Assembly (NCBI GenBank): GCA_950022295.1
Contig: OX465600.1
Span: 198,243,782-198,307,781, forward strand
Length of the DNA: 64,000 bases
Reading direction: 5' to 3'
From: Bromus sterilis
Lineage: Eukaryota > Streptophyta > Magnoliopsida > Poales > Poaceae
Shown: positions 45,592-58,441 of the stretch, piece after piece
Numbering within the stretch: the first letter of the stretch is position 1
Layout of the letters: each line of letters begins with the position of its first letter
The notes under the pieces: generated by a model
Database searches by the model: none
Told to the model about the DNA's origin: nothing
What the model saw: the letters and a program-made list of their open reading frames with translations, nothing else
Position numbers and translations under genes: made by a program

Positions 45592-46962
45592 TGTGACTCC
45601 CCCAAAATCAAGTTGTGTACAGTAGTCATACACGCAAGGTACACGATCAAGATCAGGGACTCACGATAATATATCACAACACAACTCTACAAATAAAATA
45701 ATACAAGTTGTATAATACAAGCAAGGGGCCACGAGGGCTCGAATACAATAGCTCGAAAGCACAAAGTTAGCGGAAGCAATAGTATCTGAGTACAGACACA
45801 AGGTACACATGATTTGCCTTAAGAAGGCTAGCACAAAAACAACAACGATCGAAAAGGAGAGGCCTCCTGCCTGGGAACCTCCAAACTACTCTTGATCAAT
45901 GGGGAACTCAACGTCATAGTAGGCGCCTCTGGGGTACTCCTTCTCCTGGACGCCAGCGTCTGATCACAGCAATCCGGGTATATAAAACAAAGGGGGGAAA
46001 TAAAGCAAGGGTGAGTATCTAGCATACCCGCGAGTCTTACGTTCGGCTACTAAGCATTTATGCATTTGTATCAAATGGAAAGGGGAGGCTATATATAGTG
46101 TACTGAATGGTAGAAAGTCAGAATAAGGATGAGAAGCTAGACCTATCGAAGACTAGCATGTTCCAACGAGTCTAGCAGCACAAGAAGAGAACAGCCAACA
46201 GTTCATATAAAGCATAAAGTAACAATGCAGCAGAAGTTGTTGCAGCATTGTATAATAGTAAGTTGTATATATTAACAATTATCAATGCCTCCGAGATCCC
46301 TTCCTCGACTTCCCTGCGAGGAAGAGAAACCGGAACTAACAGTTTAATAGTAATAGTTTGCAGTAGTAGGATCTGGCTTTAGCATAAAGCGTCCTGTTAT
46401 CATGGACACGGCTATTCGAATAGATTATCTTCCCTGCAGGGGCTGCACTACTGTTACCCTGCACGCTCGGATCTCCAGGGTGGCGTACACCTTGTTAGAG
46501 AATGCCCCACCGAGGCTATCCGACATGTCGAGGCCCATAGTACCGCTCATCAGAGAGGTCCCCGCCGGTCTAAAGTCCTAAGCGCTCGGGGGTCTTGGGC
46601 CGTCGCCCCTCGCACTCCGGGTATTTGTGCGCAGTGGGGATACCAGCACCACCCCCCCAACTGGGTGGCACGATCCGCTGTGGCCGCAACGGTGAACTGG
46701 ATGTCTTTCAGAACTTTCGAACGAGACCACAACGCGGAGGCCCACACCATAATCCCACGTAGAGGTAGTGCGTATAGGGCCCGTCGACCCACTCAAGTCA
46801 TCCACCTGACCCAGTGAAGCATTTTATTATTATCTCGCAGACAACCGTTATTGTTGCCAGACTAGTAACACAACGGACAACGAATAGCAGTCAGGACCAC
46901 CAGTACATCGGTGCCTGCCATGTCGTCCCGTCAAAGCACGCGGTTACCAACAAGGTGAACCA
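45592..46962 (-). mobile_element. LARD-A 5' LTR, first segment
   Basis: Opens TGTGACTCCCCCAAAATC on the + strand, closely related to LARD-B at 52533 and 58442. Carries the 12-bp palindrome at 46412-46423 and CCTGCAGG near 46433. It breaks off at ACCAACAAGGTGAACC, where an inverted foreign fragment begins. No gene. Confidence 0.85.
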
Positions 46963-48630
46963 TACATCCCCAAGCTTAATTCCTGCTCGTCCTCGAGTAG
47001 GTAAATGATAACAAACATAATTTTTGTGGTGACATGCTAGCAACCATATACGAAATTCGAAAAGTAAAGCAATCAAGGTATGTGATTCAATTCAAGACAT
47101 AACATGCAAGAGTCTATATTAGCATTGAAACAAGTAACAAAATAACATTAGGTGAAAGAGCTCTCGCTGTCCGTGACTCGAATGTCTCCAAATGGTGTTT
47201 GCGTGCAAGAAAGGGGATAGGGAATACGAGAAAAAAGTTTTTTTTGTTGAGAACTCAATCTACTAAAGTTTCACATTTGGTCTTCTTTGGAATCTTATCT
47301 TGACTCGTCCCCAGACCACTAGCCAGGTACAAGTCAATTTGATCCACTCCCTTTCGATATTTTGAGCACTCATGCAATGGATGAGCGTAAGCACGAGAGT
47401 TGACACTTAGGATGGCAAAGAGAGAAATATGGTGGAGGAGGAAGACAAAAAGGTGTGAAAGGCTCACATCAATGAGGACAATCATAGGCGGGAAGGCCAA
47501 ATGATAGATATGATGTGAGGAGTAGGGATTGCCATGCAACGGATGCAAATATGAGCTAAAAAGCTCTCCAATGGAACTAGTGGGGGTGCACCTAACTTGC
47601 TCGCTCATGAAGACCTAGAGCTCTTTTGAGGAGGCTCATCCTTGGAATATGCAAGCCAATTTCTATAGTGTGAAGGTCCCCACATAGCTATATGCATGTA
47701 TGATCATCTCTATGGAGTACAAGGATAAGAGGGAGTACTAGTGTGGATCTTTCAAAAGGATAGTAGTGTTTCCCCTTTCTATTTTTTTTTATTTTTTTTT
47801 CTCTTTTTTCTATTTTTTGTATTTTTTTGGTGGCCTCAATGGCTCTTTCTATTTAACTCTCATTTGTCCTCTTTGGGATCTTTTATTTTTTCCACTTTGG
47901 GATCTTTTCCTCACTTAAGGGAAACACACTAATTTACAAGAGGGTATAGAAGATCTTTCACACTTTACAAGGTACTCAAATCATAAAGTAGATGTACCTA
48001 TCATGATGTATGCAATGTGTGCCTCTACCAATGTAGCAGGAACATGTATGACATGAAGATCAAGTCATGAAGAGGTGGATGTTGCATGGCAATATATCTC
48101 GGAAAGGCTATGGAAATGCCTTGATACGTAGGTATGGTGGATGTTTTGAGGAAATATATGAGGAGATTTATGATGACAGAGCGTATCATGCCAAGGGTTT
48201 GGATGTACCGGGGAAGGTGGACGCCAACGCTCGGAGTGAGAAGAAGGCAATGCACGGTACAGAAGAGGCTAGAAGATATGAGGAGGTGGAAGTGTCAACT
48301 TTCAATACTTACATTAGTCCGAAGAACTCATGCACTTATTATCGGTAACTCTCAATCTAATAAGAAGATTCACAAAGAGACAAGTACCCCGAGGAGGAGT
48401 CTATGGGGGTTTGGTTATCCTTGCCCAACCTCGACTCATGGTACGTGAGTGTACTCTAATATCCGATCCCTCCAAAGATTAGTGATCCATCTAGTAGCTA
48501 GAGTTCTGAACTAGTTTTTTTAGGTTTTGAAAATAAACACGGATTGCCCAAAATACGACACCTATCACTAATAGGCTATAGCTCTTGACACCAAAAGTTT
48601 TTGTAGGTTTTGAAAATAAACAAGGATTGC
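46963..48630 (-). other. Inverted A-type internal fragment with filler DNA, replacing LTR sequence
   Basis: Read on the minus strand this matches A internal DNA from about 23180 to the polypurine tract at 24792, without any LTR or target duplication. A-specific wording (CTTAAGTGAGGAAAAG) identifies it as A rather than B type. About 1.9 kb of LARD-A LTR, present in the left LTR, is missing at the same place. At the right junction, 48598-48630 repeats 48517-48546 almost exactly. This looks like break repair with copied filler, not transposition. ORFs here are the non-coding ones seen in A. Confidence 0.8.
48517..48630. repeat. ~30-bp local template-switch duplication at repair junction
   Basis: TAGGTTTTGAAAATAAACA followed by (A/C)GGATTGC occurs at about 48521-48546 and again at about 48604-48630. 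The second copy abuts resumed LARD-A LTR sequence (ATCGAGCC). Confidence 0.85.
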
Positions 48631-48864
48631 GAATCGAGCCAGGGAAACAAGGGGGTCGGGGGGAAAGCTCACAGTGGGTCTCATGTGGTCGCGGGAAGGC
48701 TCGGGAGGGCCCTCAGCGGCGGATCGGGCGTGGCGACCGGCGGCCGTGTCGGCGAGAAGGCGCACGGTGGCGGAGAAGAAAAGGTCAGCGGCTCGGGGAA
48801 GTTTGTATAGTCGAGAAAGTCGAGGCCCATGGAGCTCTTGGACACCCTCCGTGAGCTCGGGGAG
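48631..48864 (-). mobile_element. LARD-A 5' LTR, second segment
   Basis: Matches left LTR sequence from about 43181 (TCGAGCC, then GGGAAACAAGGGGGTCGGGG) to about 43413 (GACACCCTCCG). It is cut at 48864 by Gypsy-3. The remainder of this LTR must lie right of the window. Confidence 0.85.
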
Positions 48865-49553
48865 TGTAACAGCCCATATGTAATGCCTATGAAACACCAT
48901 GTAATCTTGCTTTGTCTGTTGACCTTGTAACTTCATGTGGTGCTTGATCATGACATTTCATGTGATGATTTAAATTTGCATTGGGATTGGAGCCCATCTG
49001 TTTTGGTTTCAATTGCACTCAAGTTGGTTCAAGTGGCATGTTCATGCAATTGTTCCAACTGCATTTCAACTCCCCTCAACCTCAAACTTGGCCTAGCCAA
49101 TTCTTTTGACTTTCCAAGGTTTTCCAAACTCTCAATCAATTTTTGCAACTTTCAAAAATAGTGGCCCTAGTTCAAAGTGGATTTGAATTTAAAAGGGAGC
49201 TCACATTTTTGTAGTTGCCAAAATTGGTCAAACCAATTTTGGATATTCAAGCATGTTGCAAGGAGTATTAAAATATATTGTGATATATTTTTTCACCTTT
49301 TCTTTCTGCCCTTTTCTTTTTTCTTTGTCTTCTGTTTTTATTCAATTGTCAAAGGGCTTTGCCCCTCCTTTATTTTCCCCAGCGGCTGGCCTGGCCCAGC
49401 TGGGCTCGAACTCCCCCAGCCCAGCCCATGCGCGAACTGGTACGGGGGCAGGTCCACCACCTTTCCAGCGTGGTTGGCTTCTTCCTCCCCCCTCTCTCTC
49501 ACACCGGTGGCCACGAGGGCGCCGAGGACGGGGACATGGATGGAGAGGCCCCC

Positions 49554-49563
49554 CTTTAAAAGC
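49554..49563 (+). promoter_or_regulatory. TATA-like box in Gypsy-3 LTR
   Basis: CTTTAAAAGC lies in a C-rich setting about 30 bases upstream of GGAACCTAGGGTTCCTCC, which resembles a grass 5' leader. The plus orientation fits the Gypsy-3 transcript. Confidence 0.35.
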
Positions 49564-52527
49564 AAGGACCCCGTCGGCTCAAGGAACCTAGGGTTCCTCC
49601 GTTTCCCCCCTCCAATTCTTCTCCGCCGCCACCTCCAAGTGCTCCCCGTGTCCCCTGTTTCCACCATGAACTCCGGTGAGCAGCACCGCAATTCGCCGCC
49701 GCCGTTTGATCCCGTCGTCCCTGCTTTGCTCGTCGCCGTCGTGGTGACCCAATGTGCGTGTTTTGCCCTGCAGGAGCGCGCTAGGAAGCTCCCCTAGGTG
49801 AGATTCGAATGCCCCTCTTCCCCTTCGTGTTCGCGTAGCCAGTTGTAGCTGTAGCTGCGCGTTGCCGGCCGCCGTGCCACGGACCCCGGATAGTTTGGTG
49901 GTCACCGTGACCATGGCGATGCCGAGGAGAGTGTGTGCGCGCTCTGTGCTCGTCCAGAGAACGGTTATGACCACAAAGGAGGAGCCTTTGCACGAATGGT
50001 AGTTGAAGTCGCGCCGCGGTCTGAAGATGTTCAGTTTTCAGTGGCGCTGTCGTCAGTTTCAGTCGACCGTGGCGTCGCCATCGTTGATCTCGCGGCCAGA
50101 TCTGTTGTGCGTTTGTGTAGAGGGATGTCCCAGCTGCGATTAGCGCACCGGAGCTCGGCCGGAATCGAACTGTGTGCTGCGCTGGGCTCACTAGAAGTTC
50201 GCCGGAGGAGCGCATGCTCTGAATTTTCAGATCGTGTTGCTGCCGCTCTGAATCCGTGAGGTTCCCGGCGAGATCGAAGAGAGTAGGGGCCCGTGGAGTG
50301 TTCCGTCGTGGAGAGGGAGGTGCCCTCTCGAATTTTCCCATGGCAGCTCGAGAGGAGGTGGCCGGAGTGCGAGGGGGAGCTCGTCTGAAGTTGGCGCCGC
50401 CGTCGGGTTCAGTCCCTGATGCAGGTGTCCAGTGTGTGCGTGAATTTCAGAGGCAGGGGCTTGTCGCCTGGGCCGAGCAAGAGGAGAAGAGGCCGTGGGT
50501 CTGGTCCAGCTTATGGCGCTTGGCCCTTTTTCTTTTTCATTTTATTTTGTCTCTGCAGGCTGGGCGTGTGCGCCTGGGCCAGAGAAAGAGGAGATGGGCC
50601 ACTCGGCCGAAGCCAGCCCAAGTGGGTTGTGCCCTTTCTTTTTTTTCTTTTCTTTTTCTTTTCTGTTTAAATTCCAATTTGAATTCAAATTCAAATTGAT
50701 TTTGAACTTGCATCTCAAAATTGGGGCATCCCATATATGAATTTGAGGTATCTTGAGCCACTGATCATCATGGTGATGTTCATTTTGCATTTTTCCCCTT
50801 CCAAAATTGGAGTGATGGTAAATTTGCAAATAGGCCCCCCTTTTTTCTTATGTTTTTGCAACTACTTCTCAAAATTCAAATATGGCAAACCATATATGAA
50901 TTTTTGGTAGTTTTTCCCAAGGAATATTGTGGTGATATTTGTTTTACCATCTGAGCCTTTCCCAAAATGCAAGTGGTGCAACTTTGCACTCAGGCCCCTG
51001 AATTCATTTGAATTTGCGAATGTGCTTTGCAAATTCAAATGGTGCCATGTCTTATATGGTTTAGGGGTAGAAAAATGCAGGGATTCAAATGGTGATGCCA
51101 ATTTGGTGTTTTGTGCAACTCAAATGGGCATGGTGCAAACACTCAACCATTTCAATCATTGCCCATCATATCTTGCATTCTTTCAACTTCAGTGCATGTT
51201 GAATTCTGATCATTTGATCATTTCAAGTTATTTTCAATGTCATCTTCAAATATTTGCAACATCAAACCAGCCCCTAACATATTATCATAGGCAATGTGGT
51301 TGGATCCTTTTTCTTCTGTTGTATCTTCCCGGTGTCAAATTCACCGACACATTCCTCCGTCTCCGGAATCGATATTTCTTTCACGATGTTTATTAATGTT
51401 ATTGTTGTTATTTTTTCATGCCATGCCATGTTGTCATGCTACTTACACCAAAATTAAGGCTAAGACCAAAGCCATTCAACATAAATAAATTGCATATGAA
51501 GTTGTTGACGTGTCGTCACCACCTTCATTTAAATCTGACTAGATAGAGTCACATCATGTCTATTAAACTTGATCATACCATCTTTGCATGTGCATTGCAC
51601 CCATTGCTTACTTGTGTGCTGTTCCTTGCCGGTACCTTACGTTAGCACCTGAGACTGTCGAGGAGACTTACGTGGAGGTTTCTGACACCGATCCCGAGGA
51701 CCCTGCTACGTCTGCTCCGTCGACCGATTACCCAGGAAAGGGGAAGATTCATACCATTACTTTATAACTATCTGCCTACCTGCCTAGCTGTAGTCTAGAA
51801 CGAATTGTTTGATCATATCCACCTTGCTTATGCCTTAATCAAAACCAAACATCCATGATCCCCACATCCCAGCAAAACATTGTATTGCTAAGTTACCGCT
51901 GCTCAGCCATTGCTTAGTATGATTAGGGAAAACTTGCTGCTTACCCTATGTTATGGTTGGGATATCATGTTATTAAAGAAGTTGGTTGATATTTATTACT
52001 ATTTTGATTTTAATTATACTTGACAAAAGATGGGAGACCAGGTTGTTCCCGCAAGGTGTTTTGTTCCGTTTAAGTCACCTAGGTCCCGAGTTCCGGGTAT
52101 TGTGTTTCTTGACGAGCGTGCCTAATCGTGTGTGGGATTCTATGGGGTCCCCTTGTCCTACCTACCTAGCTTCGTACAGTTCTAGTGGTGGACCAAGCTG
52201 ATTTACTATTTGCAACGTGTGTGTGCTGGTGGTACCCCAGTTGTTTACAAACCACCCCGGGCCAGGAGGACTTGTTCCTTGGCTGGCCCACCTTGTCTGG
52301 CTGAGGACCCGGTGTCCCATGTGTTATTAACCGGGTATCCAAACCTGCGACAGACGGTAGAGACCGATTCGAGAGTGCGGCCGGCTTTTGAGTTGGGTGT
52401 CGACTCACCTGGGGCCACCCGGAGTTGTGCGTTGTTAGTTAGAGGGACTCTGATTTCCGGAGTTTCAGGAGTTTACCTAGCCAAGTGGAAACCGGGCATA
52501 CATGCGAAGCCTATGACGGGAAGTTGG

Positions 52528-52532
52528 TACAC
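52528..52532. repeat. LARD-B target-site duplication TACAC (partner 62707-62711)
   Basis: TACAC stands immediately before TGTGACGCC at 52533 and immediately after GGGGCGTTACA at 62706. A perfect five-base duplication shows a single intact insertion. Confidence 0.93.
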
Positions 52533-55500
52533 TGTGACGCCACCAAAATCGGACCGTGTACAATAATCATACACGCAAGGTACATGATCGAGATCAGGGA
52601 CTCACGGTGAGATATCACAACACAACTCTACAAATAAAATAATAAAAGTTGTTTAATACAAGCCAGGGGCCATGAGGGCTCGAATACAACAGCTCGAGAG
52701 CACAAAGTTAGCGGAAGCAATAGTATCTGAGTACGGACACAAGGTACACATGATCTTCCTTAAGAAGGCTAGCACAAAAACAACAACGATCAAAAAGGCG
52801 AGGACTCCTACCTGGGAACCTCCAAACTACTCCTGGTCAAAGGGGAACTCCGGGTAGTAGAAGGCATCGGGGATCTTCACGTTGCGATGGTCGGCATCGG
52901 GGAACTCCTGCTCCTGGACTCCAACGCTACAACGTCGATTGCAGCGGCCGATCAGGCAAAACGAAAAGGGGAAATAAAGCAAGGGTGAGTATCTAGCATA
53001 CCCGCGAGTCTTACGTCCGCTACTAAGCAATTATGCATTTGTATCAAATGGAAAGGGGAGTCTGTATATAGTGGACTGCAAGGTAGAAATTCAGAATAAG
53101 GATAAGAAGCTAGGCCTATCAAAGACTAGCATCTTCCGACGAGTCTTGCAGCATGAGGTAAGAATTAGCCAACAGTTTAATATAACAGTAATGAAAGTAA
53201 CAATGCAGCAGAAATTGTTGCAGCATTGTATAATAATAAGTTGTAATCATAATTAATAATGCCTCCGAGTTCCCTCCCTCGACATCCCCGCGAGAGAGAA
53301 AACCCGGAACCAACAGTTTAATAGTTGTAGTTTGTAGTGGTAGGATCTGGCTTCAGCATAAAGTGTCCTCTTACCGTGGACACGGCTATTCGAATAGATT
53401 AAACTCCCTGCAAGGGTGCACTGGTGTCATACTACACGCTCGGATCTCCAGGGTGGCGTACACCTTGTTAGGGAACACCCCACCGAGGCTATCTGACACA
53501 CCGAGGCCCATCCTATGGCTCATCAGAGAGGTCCCCGCCGGTATACAGCCCTAAGCGCAAGGAGGTCATGGGCCTATCACCCCTCGCTCTCCGGGTCGTT
53601 GTGAGGACGATGGATACCACGCAACTCTACCATGGATGCGGATCCGACCGCGCCACAATGCTGAACTGGACGTCTTTCAGAGCTTTCGAACGAGACCACA
53701 ATGCGGATGGCCCACACCGTAATCCCACGTATAGGTAGTGCGTACAAGCCAAAAGGCTACTCAAGTCATCCGCCGAACCCGTTAAGCATTTTATTAATTT
53801 TCTGTCGAAACAACCGTTATCATTTCCCCTTATTGAATGAGTCGCGGACAACGACAGCAGTCAGGACCACCAATAACATCGGTGTCTGCCCTGACGTCCC
53901 ACCAACTCGTGCGGTTACCAACAAGGTGAACCGTCTCCTTACCTTGTCTCGTGTTTGCTCCGAACAGCTCGACTTTCGTACAACAGGATATCTGTCGGCC
54001 ACGAACAGTACCAGGCCCGCCGCACACCGGTGGAATACACCTGACCTGTCGTTCCGCTAAGATACCCTGCACGGGCACCGTTGGGTCACCCGACTCCTTA
54101 CCTGTAAGGACACCAGTTAATTCGAGTGCCTACCATCAAGTGAAACCAGGAGGAATCACCCTCGATGGTACACTTGAAGAGGTTCGACAGAGACATCAGC
54201 GGAATGAACTAAAGAGGAATATTCTTGTATCACCCCGGTGGTGCCGAGACACCAGCGGAATGAACTAACAGAGGAATACCCTCGTATCATCCCAGTGATG
54301 CTACGCTACTGAGCCAACGAGAGTGAAATACGAGTTCGTCCACTCGTAAGTCAAACTCGAAGCGACTAGGCAAAGTCTCGCCGTTGTAGGTTCCCTAGGG
54401 CGTCTGCATTGATCTGTACCTATTCCAGTTATAATATTTTGTAATCCGCGTTCTCTCACTAGAGTGATCACGGCCTGCTATTCTAAACCTAGCTAACAAT
54501 GCGCAGGGTTCACTTCTGAATATTATATATTTATAAGCAGCATAGGATACGGAAAGGTGCATCAAGGGGCGACAATGACAGGCTATGCAATTGAATAGGT
54601 AAGCAACGTAGCAGGAGCAGTAACCATGCCTAGTGCAAGAAATGTACGGAAAGGTAGGCGATATCTGGCGAAGAGAATGGCTCTGCTTGCCTGGAAGCTC
54701 GGTAGTAGCGGTACGATCGTTGACGAAGTAGTCGTACTCGGGGTCGTCGGCGATAGCAATGGGGTCTATCGGAGAATAAAGGAGGGAGAAACAATAAATA
54801 CACAACAATAATAGCAATACAAATATATGACATAGCAGATACAAAGCAACGGGGCTCTAACGCAGTGTTCGGTGATTTTCCCGGAGTAGGAATTTATCCG
54901 AGGATAACTCATCAGTACCGGGTGATTACCGGACAGATGATCCGGAGGGGGCAGGTTCCATGTCTGCAGTTTTAGAGACATCTGACAGACATGTGGATAG
55001 TGTATCCGTGTTAGTTGATCCATTCTGAACAACTTTCATGTTCAGAATATTTTCATCCGGAAAGTTTTACCGGCTCCGGTAGTCTGACAGACATATGAAC
55101 TGGAGAATAAATGTTCCATGTTCAGTATGTTAGAGGGGTGCGGTGGGCATGCGGGTAGCGTATCTGTAACCGTTATATTTTTCTGATCAACTTTGATGTA
55201 TAAAGCTTTTCTATCTGACATACGGTTTAAAAGATATTAAATTTCAAAGTTTAATTCATTTTTAATCAATTTCTAAAATTCTTTTTATTAATAAAAGCAA
55301 CATTATCCACAACTGTGTTTTGACCAGTCAAACTGACAGGTGGGACCCCACTGTCATTGGCTAAGTGTTATTAGATCATTTATCTAATTAAACAGTGGGG
55401 GGACCCACATGTCATTGCCTCAATATAATGATATAATGAATTTAATTAAATCTGTGGAAGGACCCACCTGTCATACATACGTATCATTAAACATAATTTG

Positions 55501-56848
55501 TTTAATCTAACCATTGGCCTTGGGCCCACTCGTCATTGGCTATTGGGGGGTTACCTGTAGTGTTGATTAAATCAACTGGGGGTTATGGGGGTTGTATCCC
55601 CGAGCCAGCACGCCGGCCATGGCTGGCCGCCGGCGAGCCTCGTCCAGGGCGGCCCGGGGCGCCGAAGGAAGGGGGCAGGGGCGCGGCTGGGAGGTGCGTG
55701 TGTGGAGGAGGGGGTGCGGGGTGCAGGGTGAGGCGAAGGCTGGCATGGTGAGCAGCGACAAGCTCGCTCGGGAGCTCGAGCTCCCGTAAATGGAGGCCCG
55801 GGCGGGGCACGGCCCTACGGCGGCGAAACGACAAGGGAAAAAGGGGAATTGGCACGATGGCTCACCGCGAGGGCAGAGGCGAGGGCAGGTTGGCCGGAGG
55901 GGTCCGTAGCGGCTGGGATTTCGGCGAGGACGGCGACGGACGTGGTGGGGAAGAACGCTAATTCCGGCGAGGTAGCGGGTCCTGTCGACGAATGACAACG
56001 CGGGGAGACGAGGAGGGTTGTAGGGAGTCGCAAGGACGAGGTCCCGGTCGTCGGCGAGGTCGTTGGCCGCGGGGGTTCTCGTGGCCGCGGCCATGGCGGT
56101 TCTGGCCGTGCGCGGGGAGGAAAGGAGCACAAAGAGGGAGGGAGAATGGGTGCGATCTGAGGGGAGGGGAATGGGGATTTAGGGTTCCATGGGGGGGTTG
56201 GCCTCGAACTTGTCCTCCCCGGGGTACTGTCGCAGCGCGTTGTCGACGCAGGAGAGAAGGAGGGGCGAGTGGGCTCGGTCGGCCAGCTCTGCCATGGCGA
56301 CCGAGGGAGAGGGGGATCAGGGGAACAGTTGGGGAAGGAGGGAGAGGATGGGCTGGGCCCGGGTTAGGTGGGGGGCCTTGCCCATGGGCGGTAGATAGGA
56401 TTTTTTTGTATTCTTTTAATTTACTGTTTTCTGTTTGTATTTCTTTTAGTTACTTTATAATTTTTAAAATTCTGTGTTATAGGTCCCATAATTATTGTTG
56501 GCTTATAGAACAGTGCCACAAAACCATTTGGCCACAAATAAAATCATATAACATTTGTTTTAATTATTCAATTTATGAAAAGGGGTTTTTGGCTACTGTT
56601 TATATTTGTTTGGTTTATTTTAGAGCTCAATAAATTCTAATGCACATATGGAAGTGATCCACTGAATATTTGGGATTTTATAAAATTGGTTCCACAATTT
56701 TTGGTTGAACATTAATTGTCACATTGTTTTGGAATTTTTAATCGGGTTGAATTTGAACAAGCTTTGATCAAGGTGATCATCACAAGTTAATCAAGGTAAC
56801 TTGGAATTAACCAACAGTAATTAATTTTGGTGAAAACCGGGCGTTACA
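52533..56848 (-). mobile_element. LARD-B 3' LTR
   Basis: + strand TGTGACGCCACCAAAATC to CCGGGCGTTACA. Contains the palindrome block (53386-53397). A GC-rich tract at about 55590-56390 includes a ~70-base stretch absent from the other LTR near 61565. ORFs in this tract on both strands are low-complexity. AT-rich sequence fills 56400-56848. Confidence 0.9.
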
Positions 56849-58441
56849 AATCTCCCCCACTACAAAGAATTCTCGTCACGAGAATTGAAAGGAGCGTAAG
56901 GGGTAGGGTTGTGATTTCGTAATCTAACGAATCTTCTGGTTCTTGTTGTCCTTCTCGAAAAAGTTTATCCTTCACATTGACGTCTTCATTTCTCTGCATC
57001 ATTACATCTTTACGGGTTATCATCCTTCTTTCGGGGCGGCATCGTACCTACGAATAGGTTAGGGGGGAAACTTTAGGGGGCGGATCGGTACAAGGTTAAT
57101 CGACCGAGATGGTCCAAGGAATAGGGTACAAAGTATCTTCCGAGTTTATACTCAGGAGAATACATCGAGAGAATCAAAAGAAGGTTTGATAAGTTTCCAA
57201 CGGTTAGGCATGCATTCGATGCCGATGACGGATGACGACAAGGGGTCCAGAGCATCAGGCATAAGCATTGAGTCTGATATCGCACTGAAATCACAAGGTA
57301 GGGCACTCATTAATTGCACACGAGGTCAATCGCGAGGAATAACCTTGGGAACGGGGATGTCAAAAGAGTCAGGTTTCGATCATGTGGAACTGTCGGTTAT
57401 GGGCCCACAGGGGGTGGTGACATTTTATGCGATCACGGCGCAAGGTATGTCAAAGAATAGCTTGTCAACAATTTTTGCAACAACGTCGATACCAAGGGAG
57501 AGGGACAATGAGAACCATTTTTCCGCTCTTTAAAACGAGGCGGACCAATTGGCAAGGTTCTCGTCCATAGGTGGTTATTGAAATGCCATCAACAATAGCA
57601 ACAGGTTATACTGACTGAGTAGCGCATCGAAGTGTTTTCATAAGCAGGGAATTATCACTACTCAGATACGTTATATTACAAGGGAGGTTAAACAGACCAA
57701 TGGAAGGGAAAATGTGAGGATACACAAGTATCAGGTATATATCTTTCCCAAGGGAAAGCAGAGCAAGACATACATGACCATGTCTGTATTGGAAGGGAGT
57801 CAAAGGAGGTTGTCGATGATAACATAAATCATCGAGGTCAAGGATGGTATTTCACACGATGAATCCAATTGACACATGGAAGAAGCCATGTCATATTAGT
57901 CGGATAATAATCCACCAGAGGTCGGGTGGTTCGAAAAGAACCTGATGTGAGTATCAACACTCAACCAAAAGGAGAAAAAAAATGCAAAGGCATCGGGTGA
58001 TAGAAGCATCGGAATAATTCAATGCTTAAGTACAAGGATATTATGATTTCCAGATCGGGAGGTGGATGTAATTATCCATACGGACTTATCGGTGGCAGGG
58101 GATTGCAAGGCGATGAACACATAGGTCCTCGGGAATTTATCAGAGAGTATCTTCAGCATCTTCTGGTGAATCAGGTCATCATCTGTGATCAGGGATCTCC
58201 GGGAGGAAGTACTCACGAGATCCTAATGTCAGAGTTAGAAATATATTTAACCCGAAAGGATGAGAGAGCACAGTCCTAGAGTAAAGGTGCGGAGAAAAAT
58301 ATCCTAATACCACCAAGTTTGCGACGTGGGCCGATAAGCCACACGACATTGTTAGTAAAGTAGTTTTGCAAAGACTAGACTCAACTTCAACCAAGGAGTT
58401 GGAAGAGGGTGTCCTACAGGCAGTCGGCTCTGATACCAACT
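56849..58441 (-). other. LARD-B internal domain
   Basis: About 1.6 kb with no recognisable retroelement protein on either strand. At the 3' LTR side the minus strand reads GTAGTGGGGGAGATT (polypurine tract), and beside it is the AATTCTCG/CGAGAATT hairpin (56868-56886) also seen in LARD-A. A 115-codon ORF at 57186-57533 (+) has no family I know and runs against the element transcript. Confidence 0.8.
58427..58438 (-). other. LARD-B primer-binding site, initiator tRNA-Met type
   Basis: TGGTATCAGAGC on the minus strand, three bases from the LTR end at 58442. Confidence 0.92.

Larger units (their letters stand above)
48865..52532 (+). mobile_element. Gypsy-3 5' LTR, first segment
   Basis: Opens TGTAACAGCCCATATG. 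With 62712-63550 it forms one LTR of about 4.51 kb, close to the 4.47 kb of Gypsy-1. A GC-rich region at about 49370-50600 contains CTTTAAAAGC (49554-49563), a TATA-like box, followed by UTR-like sequence with CTAGGGTTCC. Overlapping ORFs there on both strands are not credible as genes. It is interrupted by LARD-B after TACAC at 52532. Confidence 0.82.

Noticed and set aside
49177..50699. Gene-like GC-rich region with TATA-like box and ORFs at 49177-50699
   Set aside because: It lies wholly within the Gypsy-3 LTR and is best read as LTR promoter and leader. No ORF shows a domain.
55567..56633. Long ORFs (187 codons minus, 213 codons plus) in the LARD-B LTR GC-rich tract
   Set aside because: Low-complexity Pro/Arg/Gly composition. 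The equivalent region of the other LTR (61495-62253) has indels that change the frames, so there is no sign of protein-level constraint.
57186..57533. 115-codon plus-strand ORF in the LARD-B internal domain
   Set aside because: Opposite to the element transcript, no recognisable domain, and no comparable ORF found in the LARD-A internal domain.
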